Shown here: in pieces, positions 12,010 through 22,533 of the stretch | Position numbering within the stretch: position 1 is the stretch's first letter | Layout: each line of letters begins with the position of its first letter | Assembly: GCA_030180135.1 (NCBI GenBank) | Contig: CM058238.1 | Coordinates: 47,705,765-47,769,764, forward strand | Source: Orychophragmus violaceus | Lineage: Eukaryota > Streptophyta > Magnoliopsida > Brassicales > Brassicaceae | Length of the DNA: 64,000 nucleotides | Direction of reading: 5' to 3' | Notes under the pieces: model-generated | What the model was told of the DNA's origin: nothing | The model's database searches: none | The model's input: the letters and a program-made list of their open reading frames with translations, nothing else | Made by a program: the position numbers and the translations under genes

Positions 12010-12385
12010 CTTGGATACAAGCTCCATAAGATACCCCACAGATGGTGCACATTAACTTCCGGCGATCCTAGTTTAAGAGTTGGAAAAAAGAAGAAGAAGG
12101 ATTAGAGTTTTGAATAGGCCACACTGTCAGGGTAAAGAAAACAGAAAAGCAAAATGATCACAAAGCTTACTGACTTTATTCACCCCGTCAATAGGTTCCA
12201 TCTTCTTGACAACAGATAAACATGTTTTTGAATAAATAGAAAGTGTCAAAAATGGTAAAAGGCTTCCTATTTCTTCACTAGAAAGCAAACTTATACACAA
12301 CAAATCATTAATATTGAACCTGGGATCCAAATAGCACACGCCAGATGAGCCCATCGCCCATCAGTTGTCGGCTTAATAGCACCCC
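12010..12385 (-). pseudogene. Captured ATX1/ATX2-like extended PHD finger exons
   Basis: Three exon-like blocks on the minus strand encode consecutive pieces of the extended PHD (zf-HC5HC2H) domain of trithorax-type H3K4 methyltransferases. Block 12385-12320 gives GAIKPTTDGRWAHLACAIWI; 12225-12166 gives TCLSVVKKMEPIDGVNKVSK; about 12069-12010 gives RRKLMCTICGVSYGACIQ. The first block has an AG acceptor (TTTTAG) and a GT donor. The acceptor of the second is degraded (TTCAAAAACA). The domain stops before its last metal ligands, and no SET domain is present. In the intact family this domain reads chromatin; here it is a fragment that cannot fold as a full module. Confidence 0.8.
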
Positions 12386-12511
12386 CTAAAAGAAGTTTTT
12401 ATTATACATTAATGAAAGGACATAAAGACTCCACAATCTAAAATGGTATGGTCACTTCAATTATGAGTCATACAAGGCACTACAGAGTATATACGATAAA
12501 CTAATTTCATA

Positions 12512-13033
12512 TTACATAGAATCCAACGATAACAAAGAGAGAAACATCTTTACCTTTCTGGATGTAAGAGCAAGAGTGTAAAACGCGTCGAGACGAAGGC
12601 AATTCAGAGGAAAAGAGGGGTTTGCTCTTTTCCGGCGCTTGAGAATTTCTTGTAGCTTTACCTTGCTTCCTAACAACAAATTCCAAATCTCACGAAGAAA
12701 ATCCTTAAGAGGAAACATCAGATAATTAGCGAAATCTCTAACCGAGAAAAGCCATTCCTTGAGCTCCTCTGAAGAAGCAACCTGGTGTCGTACGCGATCC
12801 ACAAGAGATCTCATACACGAACAAGTGAACAAGTAAAACAAATCTCGGAGAAGAAGAGAGGGGATACAATCGATTGACTGAAGAAAATCGAAACTCGAGT
12901 CAACCTCGTACTCCGCGACTCTCCTCTCAGACACCATTCTCTGGTTATATCCTTTCCCCGAGCTCCTCTGCAGAATCAACCTGGCCACATAGAAGGCGAA
13001 ATCTCCTCTTCGACACCATTCCGACTGTCTCAC
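12512..13033 (-). CDS. Unidentified 173 aa ORF, possible first exon of a chimeric transcript
   Basis: The ORF begins MRQSEWCRRGDFAFYVARL and contains several hydrophobic stretches (around residues 55-75 and 100-120) and a basic KRRKRA near residue 133. No family was recognised. Upstream on the minus strand (13040-13200) the sequence looks like a plant 5' UTR, with GAAACCCTAGAAACTT. A good donor (CAGAAAG/GTAAAG) at 12554/12553 could splice to the ATX-like exon at 12385. By my count that join puts the PHD block out of frame. It may be part of another captured gene or an accidental ORF. Confidence 0.3.
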   Translation of the reverse strand: MRQSEWCRRGDFAFYVARLILQRSSGKGYNQRMVSERRVAEYEVDSSFDFLQSIDCIPSLLLRDLFYLFTCSCMRSLVDRVRHQVASSEELKEWLFSVRDFANYLMFPLKDFLREIWNLLLGSKVKLQEILKRRKRANPSFPLNCLRLDAFYTLALTSRKVKMFLSLLSLDSM

Positions 13034-13329
13034 GAAACAGGTGAAATCTCAGTTTCCATTGAAGGAAATTGGAGAAGAACGAAACCCTAGAAACTTAAGA
13101 GAAGAGTGATTTTTTTTATCTAAGAGAAGAAGAAGGAGATGAGAGTGTATTTACCTACGAAACCTAAGAAACGTCTGCTCTTCTCGTCTCTTTCAGAATC
13201 TTAGACTGTGATTTTCTGGCGAGAGGAGAGATGTTCAAATTTTTTTAGGTTTCGGAAAAAATTAAAAAATTTGCCTGTGTTTGAGAGGTAAAATCAAAAA
13301 TTTTCCCTAAATTTTTGGCGCTTCAAATG

Positions 13330-14500
13330 TACTGTTAAAAAAAAAACTAAGAAAAAGTTATATTTTAGACATATATATCATGATTTAATTATTATGATTA
13401 AGAGTTTAAAGTTAAGTATAAAATTAAGAATTTAGGATTTATGCATGTAATTAATTTTTTTTGGTTAAGATTATAAAGTTAAACATTATAAGTTTAGGAT
13501 TTAAGGTTTGAAGTTTGGGGTATAAAGTTAGGATTTAAAGTTTGGGGTATAGATTTATGGTTTCAATTTAGGTATGAGATTAAATATTTTATACTTAATA
13601 TTTTTATATCAAACCCTAAACCCTATATGTACCCTAAACTAAATTCTGAATATTAATTTTGGAAAGAATTTTTTTAATAAAAATAAAGACATTACATTAT
13701 AATAAATACAATTACATAAGAAATTAAAGTTTACAAAAGCTAGTTCATAAAATTCACAACAATATAATGACAATATAATTTGCAAGTGTGAATCCAAAAC
13801 TTTTATTGAACAATACATTAACCCTAACCTTCCAATACATTAACCATAATCATCCAATACCCTAAATTTTTTGTTGTTGTTTTAGTTAAAGGCAGTTTCT
13901 AATTGCATTTTAAGTTTGACATTTTGTTTTTTATATTTTTAATTAGTGGTTATTTTCTAATTTATAACCACTATATAAAAGATAAACTACATGTCTTATA
14001 ATTATTTACAAATTATTTGAAGGTATATCTCATTTATAATCAATTTCATTTGCAAAATGGTTTATCATTGTTTGATGTTTAAAAATTTGTGTTTATCATT
14101 AAGGGTTAATAGTAGGGTTTAGGGTTTGTGTTTAGGGTATAGAGTTAAAGTTTTAGAGTTTGGGATGAAAAACATAATTATACTTGATTGTTTTTTATTA
14201 ATTGTTGGAATGTTTTTGCATATTATCTTATGTTTATGTTTAATAATATACAATTAGAATTTTTTTTCAAACCCTAAACCCTATTTGATACTAACTAAGT
14301 CTGAATATAGTTTGTTTCTAACTTTTGATTTTATGTTTAATTTAGTATTCAGTATATATATATATATATATATATATTTTTTTTCTTAAACTAAAATTAA
14401 AGCCCTATTTATGCAGTTTCTAAATATTATCATATATACAAATTTGTTGAATATTATTATAATGGTTATTATTATACATGATTTATATTAATTTTTTTTT
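13330..14500. repeat. AT-rich region with degenerate telomere-like motifs and a (TA)n microsatellite
   Basis: Variants of TTTAGGGTTT, AAACCCTAAACCCTA and AAGTTTGGGGTATA recur at about 13490-13640 and 14105-14285. A run of about 12 TA dinucleotides lies at 14353-14377. No gene is seen. Confidence 0.6.
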
Positions 14501-15110
14501 TCATTAATAATTCAAAACATGTTTACAAAAATATCATTAAAACACATATCTAAGTTAACATTGACATAAGGATTTCCAATGTTAACGAGACCATCAAACA
14601 CATTGGTTCTCTCTGCTTCAAAGGATTTCCAACAAAAAAAGGCATTTGTCACCCTTGGAGATGATCTTCGAGAAGCTTGTGGCATGGAATTAGAAGCAAA
14701 CAATGCCTACAAAGGGACCAAGACAATACAAAGTGAAGATTAACTACATCTTTCTCAAATAAAAACAAAGGTCCATAAATGACACATGAGATCAGGTCAA
14801 ATTCAAGGCATTGATGTTGTTGTAGATTTGCAGTCCTACATACATATTGCTTCAACCCATAACTTCAACCGTGAAAAAAATTACAACTCAAAGACTTCTA
14901 GAACTAGAAACGAAGGTTGTACATAATGTAATAACAAAATATGTACCTCTGAAGGTTGTGCAAAATATCCGAGTTTTGTTGTTTATCCCAGGAAGCTCCT
15001 CTGACAAATTCTTTCTTGCGTCTTTGCTGGGTTTACAAAATAGCTAGAATAGATGTGTGAGATTGGATAACCGTCTGTGATCTCTGGTTGTTTGTGTTTT
15101 CAGGGTAAGT
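14501..15110 (-). pseudogene. Unidentified exon-like fragments left of the peroxiredoxin piece
   Basis: Minus-strand readings include ASNSMPQASRRSSPRVTNAF (within the 63 aa frame at 14512-14703) and, near 14960-15030, RKNLSEELPGINNKTRIF. Neither was recognised, and neither matches the rest of a 2-Cys peroxiredoxin. They may be pieces of one or more further captured genes. Confidence 0.3.
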
Positions 15111-15158
15111 ACCAGAAGACAAAAACAAAGTAGCAGTCTTCTTTGGTTTGTTAGTATC

Positions 15159-16213
15159 CTGATTTTCTGTCAGTTTGGACCCACACAAGGTGCGAGAACT
15201 ACATGGACACTAGCACAATAAGTAAAGATGTGTCAAGCAATTGAGTTACTGTATAGTGAATCTCACTTGCACATTATCAGACATAGAGACAAGTCAATTC
15301 ATACTTACCACACTATCGACAGAGACTCCAAGTACTTATTTGTCCAACTTCTCAAATTCTGCAGACGGTCACTGAAGGCAGTAATCTCTAAAAGACACAA
15401 GACAAAAAAGAGATAAGGATGCAGTGCACCTCGGATTTTCAATTTGGTTATACTTCTCGAACAATACTAACCTGTTGGGGGAGATAAAAGTGAAGTCCAA
15501 GGGGTAGAAGAAGAGAATCATCACATAATTCTTCACAATGTACTCATAGAGCTTAACCTGGAAACATATTCATTAATTAACTATTAGTTTTAGGAATATT
15601 AAGACTACTCCTTTAGCTTCAAACCTAAATATATTTAACCTTGTTGTAAGAAACTAGTCAAGATAAGAAAACGAAGGTGCTTCAGACAAGATACCTTGAT
15701 GAACTCCTTATCAAACACAGCCTTTGCTTCAAAATCAGGCGCCTTGTTTCCAACCAGCAGGAGATCATCCTACAAACACAAAAGTAAAATCGTTAAATCA
15801 ACAATCGGAGAATCTGGGTACTGCCAAAAACTACATAGAGCTACCTATATATCACTTATCAGAGTATAGTTAAAATGTGACTCAGTTTCACTAAACCAAA
15901 AAACTTCAAAATCATTTCTCATGTTTTAGTAGTCATCACCACTAATAACAGTACTAACAACCGTAGTCCAAAGTTTCAATCAAATTTCTTTTTAGTCTAA
16001 TTCACAGAAACATGGTCATTAACCTATTAAACCCCTAATTGTTGCCCCAATAAACATAAACCCTTCGAGCTTGCGATAACTTACAGCATGGGCCTTGACA
16101 GCAAAGCTCCGGCAAGAACTGGAGCTGAGAGAAGAGCGTCGAGCTAATCTGGACCGGAGAAAAGCAGATGCGGAAGGATAGGATAGGGTGCGAAGAAAAG
16201 AGACGGGAGTCAT
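15159..16213 (-). pseudogene. Captured 2-Cys peroxiredoxin (BAS1-type, chloroplast) gene fragment
   Basis: Five exons keep the plant gene structure. Exon 1 (16213-16085) encodes part of the transit peptide, ending RSFAVKAHA. Exon 2 (15769-15695) reads DDLLLVGNKAPDFEAKAVFD. Exon 3 (15557-15472) ends FFYPLDFTFISPN. Exon 4 (15387-15309) carries EITAFSDR and later LGVSV. Exon 5 (15198 to about 15159) reads FSHLVWVQTDRKSG and stops where homology ends. Known enzymes reduce peroxides with a Cys in FTFVCPTE; here that position is Ser. An extra base at the end of exon 3 and deletions in exon 4 break the frame. The first part of the transit peptide and everything after exon 5, including the resolving Cys region, are absent. 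Most splice sites remain GT/AG. Confidence 0.9.
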
Positions 16214-16336
16214 TGTGGTTGGACAGAGAGAGACGAAAGAGTGAGGCCGAGATTGATTGAGAAAGACAAAATCCCCAAAAACATTAATAAACCCTAAATT
16301 TTCAGATGGTCTTTTTTGGTGAACAACGAAAAGAGG
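16214..16336 (-). promoter_or_regulatory. Upstream flank of the peroxiredoxin fragment
   Basis: This flank sits 5' of the captured peroxiredoxin start and contains AAACCCTAAATTTTC-like sequence on the plus strand. No clear TATA box was seen. It is the last sequence before the region duplicated at the left edge of the window. Confidence 0.25.
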
Positions 16337-16649
16337 TGGAGAAAAACATTTGATTTTTTTTGGGTCTGTTTTATTCACAGATTCTAAACATGTTTAGAGG
16401 AAAAAAGACTTGGCCAAAAAAAATATTTCCGCCAAAACCAATTTTTTTGGTGTTATAGTGTTACAGATGCAAAAAAATTGGAGGTAAAGTAAGATTTATG
16501 TCAATTTTTGCCTTCCCGCTTGATGAAAATATTTCATAACGTTGATTTAATGCTATGATAGACTTGGCGTCCCAACTTACCACTTTTAATAGCAGTTTAT
16601 GAATTCGTGCTATCCTGAACTGCTATCAATACTCATATTTCTTGTAGTG
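16337..16649 (+). repeat. 3' terminal segment of the captured CACTA block, right copy of 1-314
   Basis: This is the direct repeat partner of the window's first 314 bases. It ends with the TTTCTTGTAGTG terminus. The duplication continues through 18004 into the flanking transposase relic, so it was a segmental event and not a transposition. Confidence 0.85.
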
Positions 16650-18310
16650 TTTGTCTGGTGAGCAAGTTTATTGTGAGGGATTGCAAAGTGTAAATCCACA
16701 GAAAACAAAGGACATCGGTGGAACTGGTCACGAAAAGAAGGAGCTTGGCTATGGGAAGTGGCATAAATGGCACAAGGAAAGCACATTTTGGGAGCTTCAG
16801 TACTAGAGGGACTTCAATCTATGACATAATCTTGATAAATGCATGGATAGAAGAATTGTTTTGACAACGTGATGAATACTCTTATGTGTGTGAAGGGTAG
16901 ATCCAAAGACACCAAAAGGTCAAGATTTGAAATAGAACAATTTTGTTCTCGGCCACACTTAGATATTGATAGTGAGGGTAAAACGCCGTTCCCCGCATAC
17001 TTATTGACAAACAATACCACAACAAGATTACTGGAATGTGTGAAACATGCAGTCAAATTCCCTGATGGCTATTCGGCCGACTTAGCTAGTTGTGCCGATA
17101 TGAAGAAAAATAAGTTTTATGGGATGAAGAGTCATGACTGCCATGTTTTTATGGAGTGTTTGCTTCCATTTATCTTTGTCAAACTATTATTCCGAAACGT
17201 CCACCTTGCCTTATCAGGTGCTAATTTATTTTACTTATAGTAATATGATTAGTTGATAAGTAAATATGAGTATAGTATTTTATATTTACCAACAATTTCA
17301 AAATATATATATTGTAGGGGTCGGAGGTTTTTGCTGTGACTTATGCTCGAGAACTTTACAAAAAAAAAGTCACGTCCAAATTCTCAAAGAAACCATAGTT
17401 TAATCATATGAAATTTTGAAAATATCTTTCAACCATCATTTTTGGACGATTGGAGCAATTGCCAATACATCTGCATGGTGCAATATAGGTTGATGTGCCC
17501 TTTTGAAAGGGAAAGTAAAGAACAATATATATGCGACATGATCAATTGTTCAATCATATCTCAATGAGAAGGTAGCTTATTTCTCAAAACACTACTTAGA
17601 TGCAAATATAAACATGAATTCAAGGTAAACGCTACGGCCAACCACATGTTCACTTTGCCATTTGTAATATTAATTAATTATAACTTTTCTAAACTAATTT
17701 ATTTGGTCAGGTAAACCAGATTAATTGATAGTGAAATCCCGTATATCATCTCTTTGTACCTGATATATATACTCAAGTAGGTTGTTCAGGTGGAAGAATG
17801 CAAGAAAATATGGATTTCAAAGGAATACTATAGATGCGCACATGTATATGTTCTGCGTGACAGTGGATATTTTTCAGCCACTAGAGAGGTATATATAATT
17901 TTGCATGTCTTAATTCACATTTTAGTATATTCCACTATATATGATTTCTCATATAAGTTTTGGTCGAAACCATGTTTGAAAATTATATATATACAAAATA
18001 TCAAGAACTCTCCAAGAAGAAGTCTCTGCTAAAAGACCAGAAGATCCATATACGATTATGCATCGTCTAAACGAAACATCCATATACGATTATGGTACAG
18101 TCTGGCCGACTGCTATCTGACTGTCTAATATAGTCACAATATAGTCGTAAGAAATGGTGACTACTTGGAGACGGTTTAATGACTAGATAACGAATATTGA
18201 GCGACTATTTGGAAAATCGAGATCGCTGATGGTAAATATTTAACGACCAGTTTGTGTGTGTAGTGCGAATAGTTAACGACTGTTTAATGGCTTTTATTCG
18301 TAAAATTAAG
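16650..18310 (+). pseudogene. CACTA tnp2 middle/3' fragment and subterminal repeats, right copy
   Basis: From 16650 the sequence aligns with the transposase segment read on the minus strand at about 37650-37440. It then gives the open exon 16869-17240 (identical protein to the left copy) and the exon near 17790-17890. After 18004 it continues with a degenerate ELSEEE/SAKRPEE-type segment (18005-18045), which the left copy lacks. From about 18100 to 18310 short GACTA, AGTCG and CGACT motifs recur, as in the subterminal region at 39400-39790. Likely the 3' end zone of the host CACTA element; no clean TAGTG end was fixed. Confidence 0.75.
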
Positions 18311-18539
18311 ATTTTGGATTAATTTCATTTTCGATTTGGTAATCGGTGATACCGTAATTTGAATGGTACAACAAATGTAAAAAACACTTGCATCAAAAAT
18401 AACATTGGTAACATGTAGACAAAGACGACCTACATACGCAAACTCCAGCATTTAGGAGTTGCCAACTCATATACTAATAAATTAACAAGTAGAAGAGACA
18501 GTGATATAGTAACCTACAAATAATATGGTGTTGTTGTCT

Positions 18540-19430
18540 TACTTTGTGCTTCCTTCAGTTGCTCTTGATGGGCGACAACGCTGAAAGGCATTCGACTCCA
18601 TGAGGATTTACTCGTCAATCCTTCTCATTGGCCTGTGACAATTAAAGACAGTAAGTGAAAACACCATCAACTGTTGAAAGATTTGAGAAAAAAAAATTAC
18701 TTTACCTGAGGAAAGATGTGGTTATATTCAACTGTTGATATCCCGCGAGGTCGCAGTTCTTTGCAGTGCTTATGTAGTCCTTTGTGATGCTAACCATGTC
18801 TTTCATAATTCGTTGATAGATCTCCTAAAATAAAAATTTAGAAGAAAGTTATGTGAGGTTTGGGAACGCCTAAAATGATTCAAAAACTATCTTGTAAGCG
18901 CTCAGACACTCGAACTTAACAGAACACATTAATGAGTTAAGCAGAGATTGGTGTCTTCAATTGCGTGCTAACTATAAGATTAACACCCTAACCATCAGAC
19001 TCCAACTCCTCAAACATTCATTAAACAAAACAACCAACTTACCCAGACTGTGGAGTATAGGAGTCGTTTACAACTTGTAGAACCAAAATTAATTGTAAAG
19101 AGATAATAAGATTCAGAGACAGTCCCGTTACAAAACCAAAGCAAAGCAGAAGCAAACTAACGACATATCTACATGTACACATAGGCATCGATTCATGGAG
19201 AGTTTTGTGATTGATTTATTCAAGGAAGAATTTGAGAGAGTCGATAGGGTTTCGGCCAATGTTAGCTATGAAATGGAAAGCTTCGAATAAGAGATTCGAA
19301 GAAGAATATCAGCTTGAGAGGGGTGGGCGTAGAAGCGGGTTCGTGGAGGGATTAGAAAGATGATTCGAAGGAGATATCTGAAAAGGGGAAGAACAAAAGA
19401 AAACCAGGGTTAGACATATTTGATGATTTC
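18540..19430 (-). pseudogene. Unidentified spliced gene fragment (minus strand)
   Basis: A 119 bp exon (18824-18706) with AG and GT borders encodes EIYQRIMKDMVSITKDYIST followed by AKNCDLAGYQQLNITTSFL. The next block after a CACAG acceptor (from 18632) reads PMRRIDE and meets a stop. Far upstream (19200-19430, minus strand) is a pyrimidine-rich leader-like stretch, with an ATG (ATGAATCGATGCC) near 19197. The protein family was not recognised. It could be a captured fragment or the decayed end of a local gene. 18310-18540 holds no recognised feature. Confidence 0.35.
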
Positions 19431-19769
19431 TCGGCACACAGTTGAAATTTATTTTTGGTATAGGTGGGTAATTGAAATGTTTTGGGCTATAAAATTAGGT
19501 TTAGGTTTCCCGGAATTATTTGGCAAATATTTAGAATTTTGCCCACTTTTGGGCGTAACTTGGCCGTAATATAATCCTTTTTTATTGATTCTGTTAAAAT
19601 TTTTGAACTAATCTATTTTACTTTATTAAAATATAAGAACAAGTTTGCTCAAAGTATAAAGAACGTTTGAAGACAGGTTTTACGAAAGCAATTTGTGTTT
19701 TAAATTCTTTGAAATAGTTTTGCAATATTGGTAACACACATATTAAAAATAGTACACAACAAGATTTAA

Positions 19770-20100
19770 TAAATAGTTTTCGGACAAGAATGTTAAACAC
19801 ATACGAAACTTTATATTTTAGGGTTTAGGGTTTAGGGTTTAGAGTTTCATTTGGAATTATTTTGTGACGTTTCAGACTAAAATTTTAAAGAGCAGACGCA
19901 ACCTTAGATTTTTATGGTTCAGGGTTTAGGGTTTCATTTTGAATGAACAAAACCCTATATTATTTAGTTAAATAAATACTTGATTAAAGAGACTAGACTA
20001 TGATTTTGTGAGGTTTCGGACTAGAATGTTATAGCACAGACGAAACCTTAAATTTTTAGGGTTTAGGGTTTCATTTGGATTGAACAAACCCTATACCCTA
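19770..20100 (+). repeat. Degenerate tandem repeats with telomere-like TTTAGGG motifs
   Basis: Three imperfect units of roughly 90-145 bp (about 19770-19860, 19862-19965, 20003-20098) share the order GTTTCGGAC, AGAATGTTA, CAGACGAAACCTTA, TTTAGGGTTTAGGGTTTCAT. The first unit has a short (GGGTTTA)n run at 19818-19840. The stretch 20100-20444 is AT-rich with further GAGGTTTC motifs and no gene. Confidence 0.65.
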
Positions 20101-20444
20101 AAAAGGAACCGTAAATTGCAAATGAAATATTTAATTACAGATCACTACATTGCAACCTTAAAGATGAAACCGCAAATTCAAAGTTTTGAGGTTTCTTTTG
20201 GAGTGAGCCAGATCTCAAAAATGAGGTTTTGAGGTTTCTTTTTGAGATGTTAAAACCTAAAATTTGAGGTTTCGTCTTTTCTTTAACATCGAATGATCTT
20301 AATCAAACATATATAGCGAGATAAGGAGGTCGAGAAATTGAATAATGATTTTGTGAATCTTTCTAAATATATGTGGTTTTTTGGGATTATATACAAACTT
20401 ATCATATGAAGGGAATTTAATAATATCGGTTAAGAGGAATAATT

Positions 20445-21126
20445 TGTTGGGAATGTCCTGAAATCTACCGTACTATCTCTAGAAAGTATGATAAATGTCG
20501 AGATCAGACATAAGTCATAAATACTGGGTGATCATGATGGCTTGCTAGAGTCCGCTCTTGATCTATAAGTTTAGGACTTATTACCAGTATTGTATGATCC
20601 CAAAGGGTCACACACCATAGCTAACGGGAAAGTTAAGATGGAATTAATACGGTGAGATGCTAAGGCATTTACTGTATTTGTACAGAGAGTTGGGCAGACA
20701 ACAAATGGGCTTTTGTCTGATTTGTGTCTTGGGCCCAAAAGTCTAATGGACCATTAGTTTAATTAATTAATTAAACTTGGGCCCATTAGTGAATAAAAGA
20801 GATTGCAACATGGGTATTGAAACCCTAAGCCATTTTGGCGATTTCTGGTGGTGGCCGCAGGGCCTCTCGCTCTCCAATCTCTCTCTCTGTTGATCATCCA
20901 TCCGGTCTAGCAGCCACCCCGGCTTGTAAGAGTGTGGATACCAAAGGAGGAACAGGTACCATCTGTTCTAGCTGATCTCATCATTACCATCCATCATCCG
21001 CTGCAATCTGAAAGGTAGTGATCAGGTTTGCTTTATGATTCATTTGACGAGAATCTAGATCTGTTTAAGGATTTGTGTTAGGTTGTAATTGAGAATTAAA
21101 CCATGGAAAACACCCATAATCCTTCA
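20445..21126 (+). repeat. 5' LTR of copia B
   Basis: It carries TG/CA ends and a TATA-like GAATAAAAGAG near 20793. Nothing coding lies inside. It is followed directly by the primer-binding site. Confidence 0.9.
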
Positions 21127-21127
21127 G

Positions 21128-21139
21128 TGGTATCAGAGC
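21128..21139 (+). promoter_or_regulatory. Primer-binding site of copia B
   Basis: TGGTATCAGAGC, one base after the LTR, is complementary to the 3' end of initiator tRNA-Met, the usual primer of plant copia elements. The leader from 21140 to 22533 contains no gene. Confidence 0.9.
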
Positions 21140-22533
21140 CAGGTCGTTAGGTTTTTGCTTTTTGGATCATACTAGGTTGTTCATTAGTTTAATGAATCAA
21201 TTTTAATGAGTAAAATTGATTGAAACTTGGAAAACCTAGAAATAAGAGATCGCTTGATAATTATAGTCGATGTCGTTTGTTATATGAATTGTTAACAAAA
21301 ACAATCGCTTTGACTTTGAATTAATTGTCATACGTTTTTGTCTTATTTAAAGTCACGATCGATTTTGTTTCGATAAGGCAAAGGTCAAAACGTTTGTTTG
21401 TCTTCAATGATGGAATGAATCGATGTGGAATAAGTCAAAATCTTTTTCGTCTTTATGCGAATAACATGATCGTTTGAATCGATCAAATTGATTGAAAAAT
21501 TGTTTTGTCCTTTAGTGTTGAATCAATTAATTATCCATCGAAAGTTGATTTGTAAAAGATTCGTTTTTGATTCTTTAAGTATGAATCGACTAATTGTTTA
21601 ATTAATTGTGGTTCAAGCGGTTAACCCAAATCGCGGTTTGCTGGAAATTATTTAATACTTGGTATTATTTAATTTCTGGTTAAACCGGATTTAAATTCAA
21701 AATTGAATTTTAACCTAAACCGAAGGCTGGTCTAAGTTTGATTTGGTTGGACCAAATAATTTAGAGCTGGTCTGGTTTAGTAAATAACCGATGGTTTTGA
21801 TAGTTAATTTGGTCTTGGACCAGAATTAATAAACCGACTCGGTTATGTCAAATTATTGGGCCAACTGGAATTCTATGGTCTTGGGCCAAGAATTGGGCCT
21901 ATAATTTGTGACCCAACCCGAAAATATTTATAAAATATTAAATTAGAAATTTCTATTTTTAGTATGTTTCTAAATTTAGAAAGTTTCTAAAAGAAGTAAG
22001 TTTCCCAAAATAGTAATCTTCTATTTTTGGAAATAAAACTTGAAATCCTCAAAAACAATATCAAGCTTGGATGTCTTTCCAATCTTGTCAGCTACTTAAC
22101 GCTTATTCGATTACAGATATGGCTTACAGTGTGAGGTGTCTGTTTTCGCGTAAGTAAAGTAGTATATAGTCACTAATTTCATTGGGAGTCCCAGACTTTA
22201 GTGATTATTTAGCTGTAAGAGATTGGTTTCCTTGACTGGGCCATCGGGAGTCCCGGGCCTTGAGACATCTGGTGTATTGGGCCTTGGGCCCAATTCACAA
22301 CCGAGAGTTATTGGTTATAACTAGCTGTGTGTATGCTTACCAAGTAAAGCTATTTCTGGGTGACGGCCAGTGGCCCACTTTGGATTTAGCTGAACATGGG
22401 TCTCGGAATCATTGCATTCTTATGAGGTTAAACAAAGAAATTTTGAATGCAATGCGAGTTTTCTTATAAGTTTTTAAGATTACTCTTTTATGAACTAAAT
22501 AACTAAAACTCTATTTATCTCTAAATTTCAGTT

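Larger units (their letters stand above)
8129..16649. mobile_element. Putative gene-capturing CACTA-like element (8.5 kb)
   Basis: The left end reads CACTACAAAAAAAAATC (8129). The right end is TTTCTTGTAGTG, whose reverse complement begins CACTACAAGAAA. The two termini agree at about 11 of the first 12 bases, and both subterminal regions contain TAGCA/TAGCAG motifs. The block lies inside a CACTA tnp2 relic. Inside are fragments of host genes in both orientations: ATX-type PHD exons, peroxiredoxin exons, and other spliced-looking pieces. There is no transposase. The 3-base flanks are CCA and TTT, so no target duplication supports a simple insertion; the two ends could also come from different elements. 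Confidence 0.6.

Noticed and set aside
14847..15047. Plus-strand 66 aa frame
   Set aside because: The opposite strand has exon-like features and better agreement with the neighbouring captured exons; this looks like a shadow.
16214..16378. Longer peroxiredoxin N-terminus starting at 16378
   Set aside because: Residues before the ATG at 16213 do not match the family and run into the CACTA end segment; an upstream frame extension only.
18251..18265. TGTGTGTAGTG taken as the right terminus of the host CACTA element
   Set aside because: Subterminal-type motifs continue past it, and it lacks the TTTTCTTGTAGTG form of the other ends.
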